Source of the DNA: Nymphaea colorata
Taxonomy: Eukaryota; Streptophyta; Magnoliopsida; Nymphaeales; Nymphaeaceae
NCBI RefSeq assembly: GCF_008831285.2
Contig: NC_045148.1
Location: forward strand, 18,591,002 to 18,655,001
Reading direction: 5' to 3'
Length of the DNA: 64,000 nt
The notes below the pieces were generated by a model. That model made no database searches. It worked only from the letters and a program-made list of their open reading frames with translations, and was not told where the DNA came from. This document shows positions 36,475 to 47,859 of this stretch, one piece after another. A program made the position numbers and the translations under genes. How positions within the stretch are numbered: the stretch's first letter is position 1; the number at the start of each line of letters is the position of its first letter.

Positions 36475-38160
36475 TATAGATCAGACTCAAGACTCCAACA
36501 GCTGTCACCGAAGCCATTATGTTTATAAAATTTTTTGAAGGGGCCAAAGTGATTTTTCTTTTTTCTTTTTCTAGACTGCCAAAGAGTAAGTTAATTTACA
36601 TTTTTCAAAAACTGGGAGGGTACACTGAACTCATGATCACCCTGTGAAGGGTTTTTTTTTCCCAAATTCTTAAGGGCATTTTTTTCTCTTTCTAACTTGG
36701 GTAATTTGGCACCTAGACCATTGACTTGAGTGCTGGGGGTATTCAATCTATTGACTTACCATGAGGAAGAACAACTAAGGCAAGACAAGTTCCATAGGGA
36801 CAAATTGTCACCATTCTGAGGTCAGTTGGATGAAGGGATAAACATGTCAGCTGGGCTGAGGAAGCTTCGACCTAAGGATGTCAATATGTCTGATTTGAAT
36901 TGAATGTCCAAACCAACTGCTCCAAAAACATTTGGATGAAGAAAAGAAATTTACTAATCAACTAAACAATCAGATAGGATTTGAAATTAAGAAATGACAT
37001 CCTATTAGATTTAGATTCATATATGCACCAATATGCGAACGGATTCAGATTTAGTTATATTCATTCAAATTCAGTTCAGATTCAAATATACAAAAATATC
37101 CCCTCAGATCCAGATGGGACTTAGATTTAAATAAAATTTCTGTATTCAATGCTCTTACGGTTTGTAAATCAGGCAGATTCAGTTCAAAGTATGGATTCAG
37201 ATTGAAATTCATATATGAATAGAAAAATAGGATTCGGGTTGGATTCTGACAACTGATTTCAGATTCAGATTAGGATGAAAAAAAGGGATTTAGATCAGAT
37301 TCAAATTATGAAATCTGATTTTGGATGAGGAAAAAGATCTGATTCAGATTGTGGAATCAGATTTCGGAGTCAAATTTGGATATTACTTTTTTCTCATTCA
37401 TATCCAAACTCGAATCTGATTATATGAGTATCCGTACAGTTAATCATATATTTTATTTGAATCTGATTCATTGGTATGCCATCCATCCTTGCAGATTTTC
37501 CCATTTTTCAAATATTTTTCAAATATTTTTCAAGAAAAACAAGGTCAGTCGTTCTCTCGGGTCCTCCCAACTCCTCCAAGAGTATCGGTGACGACTGTTC
37601 ACGATGTTCTTAATTTGAAGGTTGCGGAATATTACTTCAGCTTCTCCAAGAGTACACCCAAAATTGCATAACGCACCGGCTTGCTGGAGCTTGTGGACAT
37701 TGAGAAATGGTTCCTCATTTGGGTAGTGGCCTTTTGGATATGAGTAATTACGTAAAACTAAATCTGAACTGAATCTGTATCCGATCCGATACTTATATAT
37801 ATCAGAACGTGAATCCGAATCCAGTCGGATGTTATTTCTGAAATCCGAAGACATCTATTTCTTAATCAGAGATTAACTTTTTTCCATGTCTTTTTTTTTT
37901 TGAAAGGTTCAATTGGACATGCGAGCAAGATGGAAAATGACATTTAAAGTCTATCCATCTTACCAAGTGAATGACGAGGCAGTTCCAATTCTTTTGCTGG
38001 CTTGATATTTAGATAAAAGGTAGAAAGAGAGTGAGAGTACATATAATTAAGTGATAAATTGTCAATGATTTTGCAAAAATTGTCAAAAACAATAAAGGAA
38101 TATATAAAACGTGTAAGAGAAAGGGAGGAAGGGGGCGGCGAGACTCAAAAGAGGAGTTCG
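36475..38160 (+). repeat. Composite block copy 2: leading part
   Basis: Matches 21530-23270: 'cagactcaagactccaacag', then the 'gggaagaacaac'-like zone, a MITE (36873-37485), the 'cttctccaagagtacaccca' zone and 'tctatccatcttaccaagtg'. It leads into the second copy of the unidentified gene. Confidence 0.75.
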
Positions 38161-38185
38161 AGTTGGTAAGGCAATATTGGTCAAG

Positions 38186-38792
38186 TTAATGCTCCCAATA
38201 AGGGTCAGACGCTCCTTTAAGCCAAAACTCCCTTCTAGTGGGATCCGTTAGAGCCACAAAGGCTGGTAGCCTTCGCTTGTTGCAGGCCACATCAGCATTG
38301 GGATTGATAACCGCGTCCACCATGGCCTTGAATTCCTCCATCTAAGGCATTATCTTCTTTTCCTCTTCGCTTGGCATCATTCACTCAGGTGTGCTTAAAC
38401 CTTGAACGCTCACCTTAGGCTTTCTGACCTGCCCAAATGCAGAAGACATGAATCAATTCCTTGAAAATGTCACCAGTTTCATAATTTGTCACAAACTGTG
38501 AATGGTTATCATGCTTTAGTAGGCATAGTAACAACAGGTTTTACTTAAGCCATACCTCAGGCTTGTTCCTCTAAGGCACCGGCCACAGATCCTCCTTCCC
38601 ATGTGCAAACTGCAACCACATAGGCATGAGAATAAACTATTATAACCACATATCACATATGCTAGTGCAGATATAACTAAGCAAATGCATGTACACTCTA
38701 CCAGCCTCCTATGGAAGAAGTGTTAAAACATGGAAAAAAAAAATGAAGCATGTACCTGGTTGTGGTACAGCATCTTGATGCCTGCATCCATG
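38186..38792 (-). pseudogene. Unidentified small three-exon gene, copy 2
   Basis: Same layout as copy 1 at 23345. Exon 1 (from ATG at about 38792) reads MDAGIKMLYHNQ with a canonical CAG|GTACAT donor. Exon 2 reads FAHGKEDLWPVP, then TAG where the others have CAG, then RNKPE|GT. Exon 3 ends WLKGASDPYWEH with TAA at 38186-38188. A second stop replaces the Q of KIMPQSEEF. Two stops make it a pseudogene, although splice sites and exon lengths are kept. The LINE at 38817-44959 is inserted just upstream of its start, separating it from the copia LTR that adjoins the other copies. Confidence 0.55.
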
Positions 38793-39065
38793 GTAAAGGG
38801 AGCTCTCTCTTTATTTGAAGAGAAAAGCTTGCTTGGGGGTTAAGCCCCCTACCTTTATTCCAACAAAATTGATATATACAAGGGAAGGCCAAAAAAGACC
38901 TTAATGCTATACACAATCAAAGGATTGGCCCAACCCTTCATCAAAAACAAAACGAAACATAGCACACGAGCTATGCCTATACATTGAGAGCATCAAAAAA
39001 GTCATGTGTATCATGGACATGTTCCCTTATTAAGTGGCCCAGAGCAACTGTAGCATCTCCCTATT

Positions 39066-40049
39066 TCACAATCGCCTCCAGCCTGCATTAGTCCTCCTGA
39101 CTTCAATCGCCTGCCTCATTTTCCTCACCCACTCTTTGGTTGGGGAGACTATACTATAGTCTCCACCATAATCCTTATGAAATATGAGGATGCGCTCCAA
39201 AACCTCCATTTCTCCCTCATGAATCCTTCCCCTATCCTTTATGACCCCCCCACATCCCATGAGGCCATTTTCTACATAGCTAAGCCCAGTGATTTTTTGC
39301 CCCAGTCCAGTTTGAGCTCTGACAATGTTGACCGATACCCCACTTCTATTTGGATCAAGTGTATCAACACTGTAAAGCACAATTTCTAACCAAATTCTCA
39401 ATTTACTTTCCTCCTCAGGTGACCATTTCAGAGACGAAAAACTATCCATGCAACTCCTCCAAACTTCACTTTTGAACCTAGTGATTTGGGGTTGAATATT
39501 ATCATGGAAACATGTGTTTCTGAGTCGCCACAAATTCCAGTAGACAATTGGGAAGGTCATCCTCCAGCACCGGTGTCTCCACCTGCCCGAAAGTCTAACC
39601 TGCAGCCATCTTTTGAGTTCATCCGCAATCTCTGCTTCAGAAACTTCATTCTACCAAACTTTGCAGCAACAAATCTCCACACCTCCTTGGCTGTTTTACA
39701 CTGGATTAAGACATGTTTGTCTATCTCCTCAGCACTGAAGGGTAGGAACAACGATTGGCAAGATGAATGCCAGCCTTTTTGAGACGATCAAGTGTGGGAA
39801 GTCTACCTTCACAAGCTACATAAGTGTGTGCCAGCAGCTCTTAGTCGGGGCAGAGTTGTTCCAAATCTTTTTCCGCCACCACTCCTTTACACCTTTCGTC
39901 CGGCACTTCTCTAAAATGTCACACGCCCTGAAATTCACCTTACCATCGCCACTCCAGACCCAGCTGTCATCTGTATCCCTAAACCGAATGTTTTCCTTAT
40001 ACACTCCATGACGCATAGCAATCTCCAAGGTTGGATTATCCTGGCTCAC
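39066..40049 (-). pseudogene. LINE ORF2, zf-RVT and C-terminal region
   Basis: Three frames continue ORF2. DDSWVWSGDGKVNFRACDIL.. and EWWRKKIWNNSAPTKSCW match the start of the zf-RVT region (..W....G.F..R.A..L.......W...W....P....W). SAEEIDKHVLIQCKTAKEVW matches its cysteine/histidine end (E...HL...C..A..VW). The last frame, VYWNLWRLRNTCFHDN, is the usual W..W..RN..F. sequence before the end of plant LINE ORF2. Frame changes lie near 39750-39820 and 39557. No RNase H motif is evident. Confidence 0.75.
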
Positions 40050-40330
40050 ACTAGTAAATTCTTTGATGCTACTATTGAGCTCCCTCCAATGCAGCTCGTA
40101 TCCATTTTCCTCAGCTCTAGTGAGGAGTATTTGCCCTTCCCATCGATCAGTGCAAAATCTTATGCGTTCTCCATTTCCAATTTTCCACTCAACTTTGTCT
40201 TGAATCCAGCTCCACCCCTATCGCAGTACTTTCCATCCCCAGCTTTGATTAGTAGCTCTTTTGAAAGTCCAGATCCTGTGATATCTAAAGTACTTCACTT
40301 TAAAGAGGTTAGCCCATGTGTCCCCACTCA

Positions 40331-41537
40331 TCATAAGCCAATGTCCCCACTCATCATAAGCCAACAGCATCGGCTGGCTAGCATCGCTCTATTCACTTCC
40401 TCCAATCTTCTAAGCCCAGCTCCTCCTTCCTCAGTAGGCAGGCACAAACGATCCCAGTTTACAAGATGCATGTGTCTAGATCCGTCTTCCTCATTCCACA
40501 GAAAATTTTTCCATGCTTGCTGTATTTTTTTTAAAACTACTTTAGGCAGTCTAAAACCCATCATCCAATAGCAAGGCAAGGTCATCAAAACATATCGGAT
40601 AAGACAATGCCGACCCGCATTTGACAATAACCTCACCTTCCAACCAGCCAACGTCTTTTCCACCTTAGTGAGGAGAGGCAAACAAAGATCTTCTATAAGA
40701 TTCCCCAAAAACAAATGGAGTCCAAGGTACTCTGAAGGTACGTGCCCACTAGCCCATTGTAAAATCCTTTGAATCTCACTTCTGTGGCAGCCCACCATGG
40801 TATTAGCAAAAATCTTAGACTTTTGCTTGTTCACCTTCATACCAGCAAGACGTTCAAAATCCTCCAACATAACTTTTATAGCACTAATGGATCCCTTGGT
40901 GGCCTTGACCAACAAAATCACATCATCTGCAAACATCATAGCACAGCCCATGCCACCCATGGAATTTCTCACCCATCCTGCCATTGACAAGAACTTTATA
41001 GGACACAAAGTTAATGCACTGCATGATTCTATCATTCCATCTAGGGTGGAAGCCCAAAAACTTCATGCTATTTTCTAAGAAAACCCATGAAACTCTACCA
41101 TAAGCTTTCATCATGTCCAGCTTTAAACAACAGCCTCCTTTATCCCAAAAATCTTTTGAGTTAATGGTTTCATTCACCCGCAGAATATTGTCATAGATGT
41201 GTCTTCCTTTAGAAAAGGCTGCTTGGTTGACATGGATGATATGTCCAACGATGCCCCGCATTCTATTAACAATAACTTTCGTGATGATTTTATAAATAGT
41301 GTTGCAGAGGGAGATGGGTCTGCAATCATCTACTTTCTTAGCATTCTCTTTCTTAGGAATGAGGCATATCATAGTCTCATTAATACTCTTCACTATTTTC
41401 CCAAAAGAGAAGAAATCTTTCACTGCCTTCACCACATCTGCGCTAACCATTGGCCAACATTCCTGGTAGAAATAGTTAGGGAAACCATCTAGGCCAGCAG
41501 CACTATCCTTATCTAAGCTCCACATTGCTGCATACAC
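40331..41537 (-). pseudogene. LINE ORF2, reverse transcriptase domain with internal deletion
   Basis: RT motifs in order: SAAGLDGFPNYFYQECW, ICLIPKKENAKKVDDCRPIS, NQAAFSKGRHIYDNIL, CLKLDMMKAYGRVSW (the second D of the usual KAYDRV is G) and YKVLVNG. Then comes a frameshift into GMGCAMMFADDVILLVKA, the FADD catalytic block, followed by SEYLGLHLFLGN (thumb) and LAGWKVRLLSNAGR. The block that normally lies between VLVNG and FADD, with the RQGDPLSPYLF motif, is absent; the two motifs are only about 20 codons apart. The enzyme cannot have been active in this state. Confidence 0.9.
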
Positions 41538-41802
41538 CTCCTCCTCAAAAAAGGGCTTGAAGAGCTATTCATTATCAGAATCTATAACCTTAGGTATACT
41601 ATCAACACCCATAAATAACATTCCTTGTGCTTCATCTATATCTAACACCCTGCGAAAATAAGCAGTGCACACTTCAAGAATCTGTCTACTCTATACATAT
41701 TTAGTGCCATCATACTTTATACTTCTAATCTTTCATTTAGCTTGCCTAGATTTAGCCATCATATGAAAAAAGGAGGTGTTCTTATCCCCCTCCGCAAGCC
41801 AA

Positions 41803-42170
41803 CAAATACACGATCTTTGTTTCCACATTACCTCTTCCATGAGAAGGGCCTGAGATAGTTGCTTCCTCACTCTGTGTTCCTCATCAATCACACCTTCCAC
41901 CCCTTGTTCCATATGCTCCCTGCATTCCTCTAGCCGGCTTTGAAGGGTGGTGATCTTGTCACTAAGATTACCAAAAGAATGTCCAACGAATACACGATCT
42001 TTGTTTCCACATTACCTCTTCCATGAGAAGGGCCTCAGATAGTTGCTTCCTCACTCTGTGTTCCTCATCAATCGCACCTTCCATCCCTTGTTCCATATGC
42101 TCCCTGCATTCCTCTAGTCGGCTTTGAAGGGTGGTGATGTTGTCACTAAGATTACCAAAAGAATGTCTAT
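41803..42170. repeat. Tandem duplication of 184 bp inside the LINE
   Basis: Sequence around 'tacacgatctttgtttccac' at 41807 is repeated at 41991, and the match continues through 'gattaccaaaagaatgtc'. It falls in the ORF2 linker between endonuclease and RT. The two units differ at only a few positions, so this is a late event in a dead element. Confidence 0.9.
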
Positions 42171-42187
42171 TCCAATGTAGATGAGCC

Positions 42188-43018
42188 TTACGCAGGTAGG
42201 CGCATCATTGGGCACCCCCGAGCCGCACCTCTCCAAGCTTCAAGCATCACTACCTTACCTTCCCTATCCATCAACCAAGGCTTAAAGAATCTAAACGGCT
42301 TCTGACCCCGTGTATCATCATTAATGTCCTTGGACTGATATAGAAGCACACTATGATTGGATGTGGCTGACGTCTGGACCTTAAGCCTGCCTTCTCCACC
42401 AAAACCAGTTTGCCAGTCATTGTTAACCATGCACCAATCCAGCTTACACTGCACTGAGTCTTGCCCTTGTCTATGGTTCGAGCACGTAAACCTCTAGTTA
42501 CTATCTTCAACCTCCTTTAACCTGCAAGCATAAACAAAGCGACTAAAAGATAGGCAGGAAGCAGGTAACGGAGCAGAACTTGATTCATTTTGGCTGTTGA
42601 TCATGGCATTGAAATCACCAGTTAACATAACTGGTCCTTCGACTCTAGAAACAAGGGCCTCTAGTTTGTAAAGGCTTTGCAGCCTTTCCCCAAACCTAGG
42701 AGGCAGGTACACACCAAAAACTACAAAGACTTTGTCATTTGCCAGTCTACGAAAAGAAACACCAACCCAATTATGATCAACAACCAGAGAAGTAGCTTCC
42801 ATTTCCTCCTCTTTCCAAACACATAATATTCTCGCCACAACATTAGACACAAATCTATAGTTGTGGTATCTTTCCATAATTATCGTCATCGTATGATTGG
42901 TAATCATCGAATCAAGAACAAACCCAACAGAAGGATTAAACTATTTGAGAATCAGACTTAATTCCTGCTGTGTAGGCCTCTTCGCAAGGCCTCTAATGTT
43001 CTAGCTAAATACTTTCAT
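42188..43018 (-). pseudogene. LINE ORF2, endonuclease domain
   Basis: This apurinic-type endonuclease (EEP fold) nicks target DNA for target-primed reverse transcription. It starts MKVFS-stop-NIRGLAKRP, where the stop replaces the W of the usual SWN.RGL. Later parts are VYLPPRFGERLQSLYKLEAL, GPVMLTGDFNAMI (catalytic D and N), and, after a TAG at 42494-42496, FTCSNHRQG, LDWCMVNNDW, ATSNHSVLL (usually SDHSP) and PFRFFKPWL. At least three stops occur: 43001-43003, the one after SLILK, and 42494. The frame ends at 42188 before the linker to the RT. Confidence 0.85.
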
Positions 43019-44467
43019 GATTTAAAATGTTGATAGCCTCTACCCTTGCTCCCTCAATTCCGAGAGCCCTGCCACTAGCATTCTCTTCATTATCTTCCAC
43101 ATTTGGAAGGTTTACAAGTGCCTGATTCATATTGTCAGCCACCTTTTTCTGCTTCTTGGAGCCATTATATCGGTGAACAATTGCATCCTCGAAACTAATC
43201 ACAGTGGCTGGTGGGTGACCTTTCTTGCCCTTGCTGGCAACCCTAGTTGATTTTCTCATCCCCCTCTGCCTAGCATCAACTACTTCAATGTTGCTGCTCA
43301 CAAGGTCAGAACCCTGATCAGTGCCCTCCTTGTCGAAGTAAGAATCCTTAGCCCCAACTGTGAACATGAATTTGATTGGAGGTACATGATCATCCAGGCT
43401 GTTAGTGGTGGTCTGTTGTAGACAAAGGAAAGGGTTGGGAATCCCTTCATCAGCGTTTTTAGTCTTTCCTTCCTCTGGCATCATTTGTGAAGAGTCCATC
43501 CCCCCTGTCGTCCATCCTTTATTAAAGTTTTTCCTCACCTGGCTACCCTCTCTCTCTACCTTTTTCTGCTTTAAGACCCCACCTCCAATATCAGGAGCCA
43601 GCCTAGTTCTCAGACCTGGGTCAGTCTGAGTACCATTCCCTGCATCATTCTCAAGGTGACTCCCAAGTGAGGCCAATCTGTTTCCTTGTGTGTCTCTTCT
43701 CCCAGAGTCATTTTTCTGCATCCCACCTCTTTGTTTCTTAATGACCAGAACTTTACTCCAAACTTGCTCCTTAGCCCCTGAGATTTCTCCTTTACCCTTA
43801 TTCTTACATGCATCCTTGTAGTGTGAAGTAGTGCCACAAACACAGCAGTAACGAACCCTAGATTCGTCTAACACTTCTTGAGATATCCTGTTTCCCTTGG
43901 CTTCAATGATGTTTTTGGGCACCAGTCTGAAATCAAGCGGTACATCCATGCAGACCCGAGCGAAACCTAGTTTGTCTGTGTGCATTGTGCATTCATCTGC
44001 TCTAATGAAGGAGGCACCCATCCCGTAGCAATAGCTTTAAAGCTATACGAATTCCTAAACTAAACTGGAAGTTGAGGAAGATGAATCCACAAAGGGATCG
44101 ATTCCTTTTCATTCAGGCGTAATTCTGTACCTGGCTTCCAACGACTGGTAATCAGAAGCCGACCCCCAACTACCCATTTTCTGTACATTACCTCTCTGAT
44201 CTCTTCCTCAGAACTCACCCGCACCAAGAATCTCCCACTCCCAATAACAGAAAATGTTGGACAATTTACATTAATCCAAAGCTTACGCAAGGCCTGGAAA
44301 ACATACCTGTAGTCCATGCCTATGCTCATTCTACCTCTGAAAAAGCCAGCTACTACCGCAAACCGATATTGCTCCTCCATTTTCTGGTACGCCTCAGCAG
44401 GGAAGACCACTGTGGGTTCATCCCCAGATCTGTCCACAGTCACCGTTGGGCACTCCTGAAAATCCAA
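43005..44467 (-). pseudogene. LINE ORF1 (DUF4283, CCHC zinc knuckle)
   Basis: The RNA-binding protein of the LINE. The N-terminal part (from 44467) reads YRFAVVAGFFRGRMS, then RFLVRVSSEEEIREVM and IPLWIHLPQLPV, the DUF4283 pattern. The part after 44021 has DKLGFARVCMDVPLDF and CCVCGTTSHYKDAC, a CX2C..H..C knuckle (zf-CCHC_4), followed by a long, charged, poorly conserved tail. Lesions: TAG after QLPV (CAG expected) at about 44060-44062, and a missing G just before MGASFIRADE, which shifts the frame. The stop at 43005-43007 overlaps the start of ORF2 (ATG at 43016-43018) by 14 nt, a normal LINE arrangement. The start at 44467 is the first Met of the open frame. Confidence 0.85.
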
Positions 44468-44976
44468 CTCCTAGCTACCAGCAACAACGCCTGCCCACCC
44501 TTTTAACTTCCACGTTTGAGGGGTGGCTGGAGCATCACCTTCATCCTGCTGCATATCCTTGTCACCACTATCTTCTTCCATTCCGTGCAGATTGGAGTTG
44601 TGGCACTTTGCTTCGCTCCTTTGGGTTGCTCCATCCGTGCTCCCCAGGTCTGGCAACTCACCCCTATTGTTGAGATCGATCAGTCCGCCGATTCCCATCT
44701 CCCCAGCGAGCTTTCCCTTCCCCACTCGATGCCCTAATCTTCTCCCCTCAGAGCTTATCTCTCCTTTAATTTCCATCCCCTCGGTGAGCACCAGGGGTTC
44801 CACTCTGAGCTTTCCCTTCCCCACGCGAGGCCCTAGCCTGCTCTCCCCTCAGAGCTTCTCTCTCACATCTCTAAGGGGAGCCTTGTTCATCTAGTTCAAA
44901 CAGTCCTTGCTGCTCATCATTGAGGCCTATTGGTTTTGCTCGTCTGCTAAGTTGCTGTCGAGCTCTCTCCTTATTT

Positions 44977-45108
44977 ATTCTTTGATGTTCTTGAGAGAAG
45001 ATGGACTCTCAATATATAGAGTGCAGGCCAGACCATTTTAGGTAAGATAATCATGCAAATCCTGCATGATAAACAAAGTGTCAAGAAAAAAGGGATCAGA
45101 TCTCTTAT
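44977..45108 (+). repeat. Composite block copy 2 resumed after the LINE
   Basis: 'attctttgatgttcttgaga' continues the sequence cut at 38816. It matches 23962-24109 and 50277-50423 and runs to the start of the copia LTR. Confidence 0.8.
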
Positions 45109-45569
45109 CGTTATGCAGACTACATTTTAGGTGGTTAATGGATTGGGATAGAAATGATAAGAGTAAATCAGCAAAACGTGATTTTACGGATATTCAAAAT
45201 AAGAATATTGCTGAAGACATTGAGGATCTTGATGTCAATGAAAAGACACGAATAAAGAAAGACGTTGAAGATCTTGATATCAACTGAAATTACTTAAAAG
45301 TGAGACATGGCAGATTTGTTCCATTATAACCTTCCTCATTGTAATCCTTCATCCACCTCAAAAATTGTGGATCATTTAAATGTAAGTGAGAAATATTTTT
45401 TTAGTACTCCAAATTTTTCAAGAAATTGTGTATTATCATGATCTTGTATAGTAAAAATCTCGTAAGTGATAACTTTTTTTTGTACTATATATATGTTGTT
45501 CAAAGGAATCAATAAAAACAAGTTCTCTCCAGCTTTATCTTTCGCGTTTCCTCTGAATAAGTTTTCTCA
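45109..45569 (+). mobile_element. Ty1-copia LTR, copy 2 (variant middle)
   Basis: Starts (CG)TTATGCAGACTACATTTT, with the first bases mutated from TGTTATGCAG, and ends GTTTTCTCA at 45569. The middle differs completely from the LTR at 24110 but shares its start with the LTR at 50424. The end part ('gatcttgtata' to 'agttctctccagctttatct') is common to all copies. A 73-codon frame inside it is not a recognisable gene. Confidence 0.65.
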
Positions 45570-45581
45570 TGTTATCAGAGC
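45570..45581 (+). promoter_or_regulatory. Copia primer binding site, one mismatch
   Basis: TGTTATCAGAGC directly follows the LTR end. It differs from the canonical TGGTATCAGAGC at one base. Confidence 0.85.
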
Positions 45582-46130
45582 AAAACAAGAGGGGGAAATC
45601 GACTGCTCCCTTCAGTTAACTCCAAAAAAATCCAAACTTTTGTAGAGAGGTCCTTCCGACAGTTGGAATTGGAATAAGCTTCTGCTCGACAGCTAGAATC
45701 GCCTGAAGAATCAGCGCCAGCCTTCCTCTCTTCCGCCTGATACACCTTTGTCTCCAGCAAATTATTCCAGAGAACGGTGGGAAAGGAAGTCAGGGGAGGG
45801 TGCCTTTCTCGCCAGATTCTTCTTGTACTCTGGCAGCAACCCCTATCGCCGGAATTTCTCAGGGTCGACTGAATTTCTCTGTTGTGGATGTCAGTGACGA
45901 GCCCATTGCAAATCTCCTCTCGGCAGCTCCTGTTCTCAGCCTACAGGTTCGGCTCGACAGCAGGTTCTCTCAACCCCTCACTAAATCACAAACTCAGGCA
46001 GTCATATTTGCTTCTGTTCAAAGGCTTTGGTTTCTTCTCTGATTTAAGACGACAAAAGAGCTTCTCCAGTAGAGGGAAGAGGGAGGAAACAGAATTTGGG
46101 TCTATTAGGGAGGAAACAAATCATCTACAC
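45582..46130 (+). other. Copia leader fragment
   Basis: Matches the leader at 24714-25230 and 56080-56390 ('ctcgacagctagaatcgcct', 'ggcagcaacccctatcgccg'). It stops after 'gaaacagaatttgggtct', so gag is missing here; LINE-like sequence on the other strand follows. Confidence 0.7.
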
Positions 46131-46135
46131 CGACT

Positions 46136-47290
46136 TGTCATATGAGTATATATTCACTTTGCAATGGGAGGAAAATTTAATATTACTCACATAGTTGATT
46201 TCTTGAAGAACAATTCCTCCCTCTTCCATCGGTTCTCCCTATAGCGCTCTGGCAATAGCTTGGAAAGTGCATCGATTCCATAAAAATACTGGCAATTTAG
46301 GAACCCTAATCCAGATTCGCACTCCCATATTCTCCTCAATCGATAAGGAGCATCTTGGATCCCATCTGCTGGCTGCCATCACTCTTCCACCCAGTTTCCA
46401 TTCCCCCTTCTAAAAACTACTCTGAGTTTGTCCTCACTGTGAACCCTTCCAAACCAATCATTTATTTGCTAGTTTTCATTCCATCCAAACAACAAGAATC
46501 CTGAAAATTATTTTTTAATGGAGGAGAAAGAATCAAACCTGATGAGGACTCACGGTTCTCCCCTTCAATTCTTTTTGTTATCAATTGAAATCTCCTGCTC
46601 TATCTTCTCGTCACCCACCAGCTGGTTGTCTTCAAGTTACTCCGCAATTGCTGGGCTCCTGTAAATCAATCTCTGCATTCCAATCATTCTGGCTCTAATG
46701 TTCCATTTCAACTTCCATCTGCCTATGGAGAAACCGAAACTTGTTATCCCCCAATTCTGGTTCTGCTTTTGATCTGGGTCTCTCCTTTGTTAACTCCTTA
46801 GCTCTCCTGACACAATGATAATCTTCAATTCCTTCCACCCATCTTTCTTTGCCACACCCTCTTCAGAAGAAACCACCAATTGATCAACTCTACACCGACT
46901 TGTAATATGAGTATATATTCATTTTGCAATGGGAGGAAAATTTAATGTTACTCACATAGTTGATTTCTTGTAGAACTATTCCTTCCTCTTCTAATTTCAA
47001 TTCAATCTCGGATTTTGGATTGAAATCCAATGCTACCTGAACACAGATTCTGCAAGCCCCATTCTTGACATCGATTGAGCATGGATCTCATCTTCCATCG
47101 GTTCTCCCCATAGCGCTCTGGCAATAGATTGGAAAGTGCATCGGTTCCATAAAATTACTGGAAAATTAGGAACGCTAATCCAGATTGGCACTCCCATATT
47201 CTCCTCAATCTATAAGAAGCATCTTGGATCCCATCTGCTGCCAAACACCACTCTTCCACCCAGTTTCCATTCTACTATATGGAAATTTAA
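46136..47290 (-). pseudogene. Second LINE ORF1 relic (DUF4283), duplicated in tandem
   Basis: Read on the minus strand, 47170-47040 translates to GVPIWISVPNFPVILWNRC, then FQSIARALWGEPM and SMSRMGLAESVF, and in another frame ALDFNPKSEIELKLEEEG. This is the DUF4283 pattern (..IW...PN.P..LW......IA..LG.P) of plant LINE ORF1, different from the LINE at 38817. The same sequence occurs again at about 46136-46400 with a shorter middle, about 760 bp away, in the same orientation. The part between (46400-46890) looks like the ORF1 tail. No open frame longer than about 60 codons remains. Confidence 0.65.
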
Positions 47291-47299
47291 CAGTTCAAC

Positions 47300-47800
47300 C
47301 AAGTATTTGGTTAAGCATACTACCTAATTTAGAAATGGTTTCCTAGTTATGCTGGAACTTTTGAATTCATGAAAGAACTTGGAAGTTAATTTGAGGCAAG
47401 TAATCACCACCAAATTTCTCAAACCAGAAATGAAAGAAATGCTCTATGTCATTTGATTGTGTTACTTGTTAGTCAAAAGCATAATTTAAGTTGCACCAAC
47501 AGCTTGCTGGGGATTAGGCCCCCTACGTTTGTTAAGCAAAATCAATCTGTGCAATGGAGAAAGATCAGTCCGCTGCAATTAATGCTGACATACACGGTGA
47601 TGTTCGCCAAGAGTTGACTCAACCCTTCAAAAGCACACAAAAGGAAGCAAACTAAAACCCACAGATACATGTTAGCAGTTAAACTGCACAAAAAGAGAGC
47701 TTAATTTCTATGTAAGACTCAAGGAGCAAAAAGGCATATTATTTGACAAACATTTCTTTGGTGACTTATAGCATAACCAGTACTCAAATATTTAATTTAC
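47300..47800 (-). repeat. Inverted copy of 9330-9960
   Basis: Reverse complement of the segment at 9330-9960, including 'gctggggattaggccccct'. See that entry. No gene is recognised. Confidence 0.7.
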
Positions 47801-47859
47801 AAGAAAAATAAGATCAAAATCACACAATTGATCCACTTGTAGGGCTATATATGGGCCGA

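Larger units (their letters stand above)
38817..44959 (-). mobile_element. L1-type LINE, complete borders, dead
   Basis: A 6.1-kb non-LTR retrotransposon on the minus strand. It is flanked by a 17-bp target duplication, GAGCTCTCTCTTTATTT at 38800-38816 and GAGCTCTCTCCTTATTT at 44960-44976 (one mismatch). The uninterrupted target is visible at about 23950 in composite block copy 1. Order from the 5' end: 5' UTR, ORF1 (DUF4283 and CCHC knuckle), ORF2 (endonuclease, RT, zf-RVT and C-terminal part), then a 3' UTR ending 'ggtagggggcttaaccccc'. No clear poly(A) is present at the 3' end. Confidence 0.9.

Noticed and set aside
39177-41492. Plus-strand frames of 70-187 codons
   Set aside because: Shadows of LINE ORF2; the minus strand carries the recognised RT and zf-RVT motifs.
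43405-44894. Several plus-strand frames over the LINE
   Set aside because: They are shadows of ORF1 and the 5' UTR on the minus strand.
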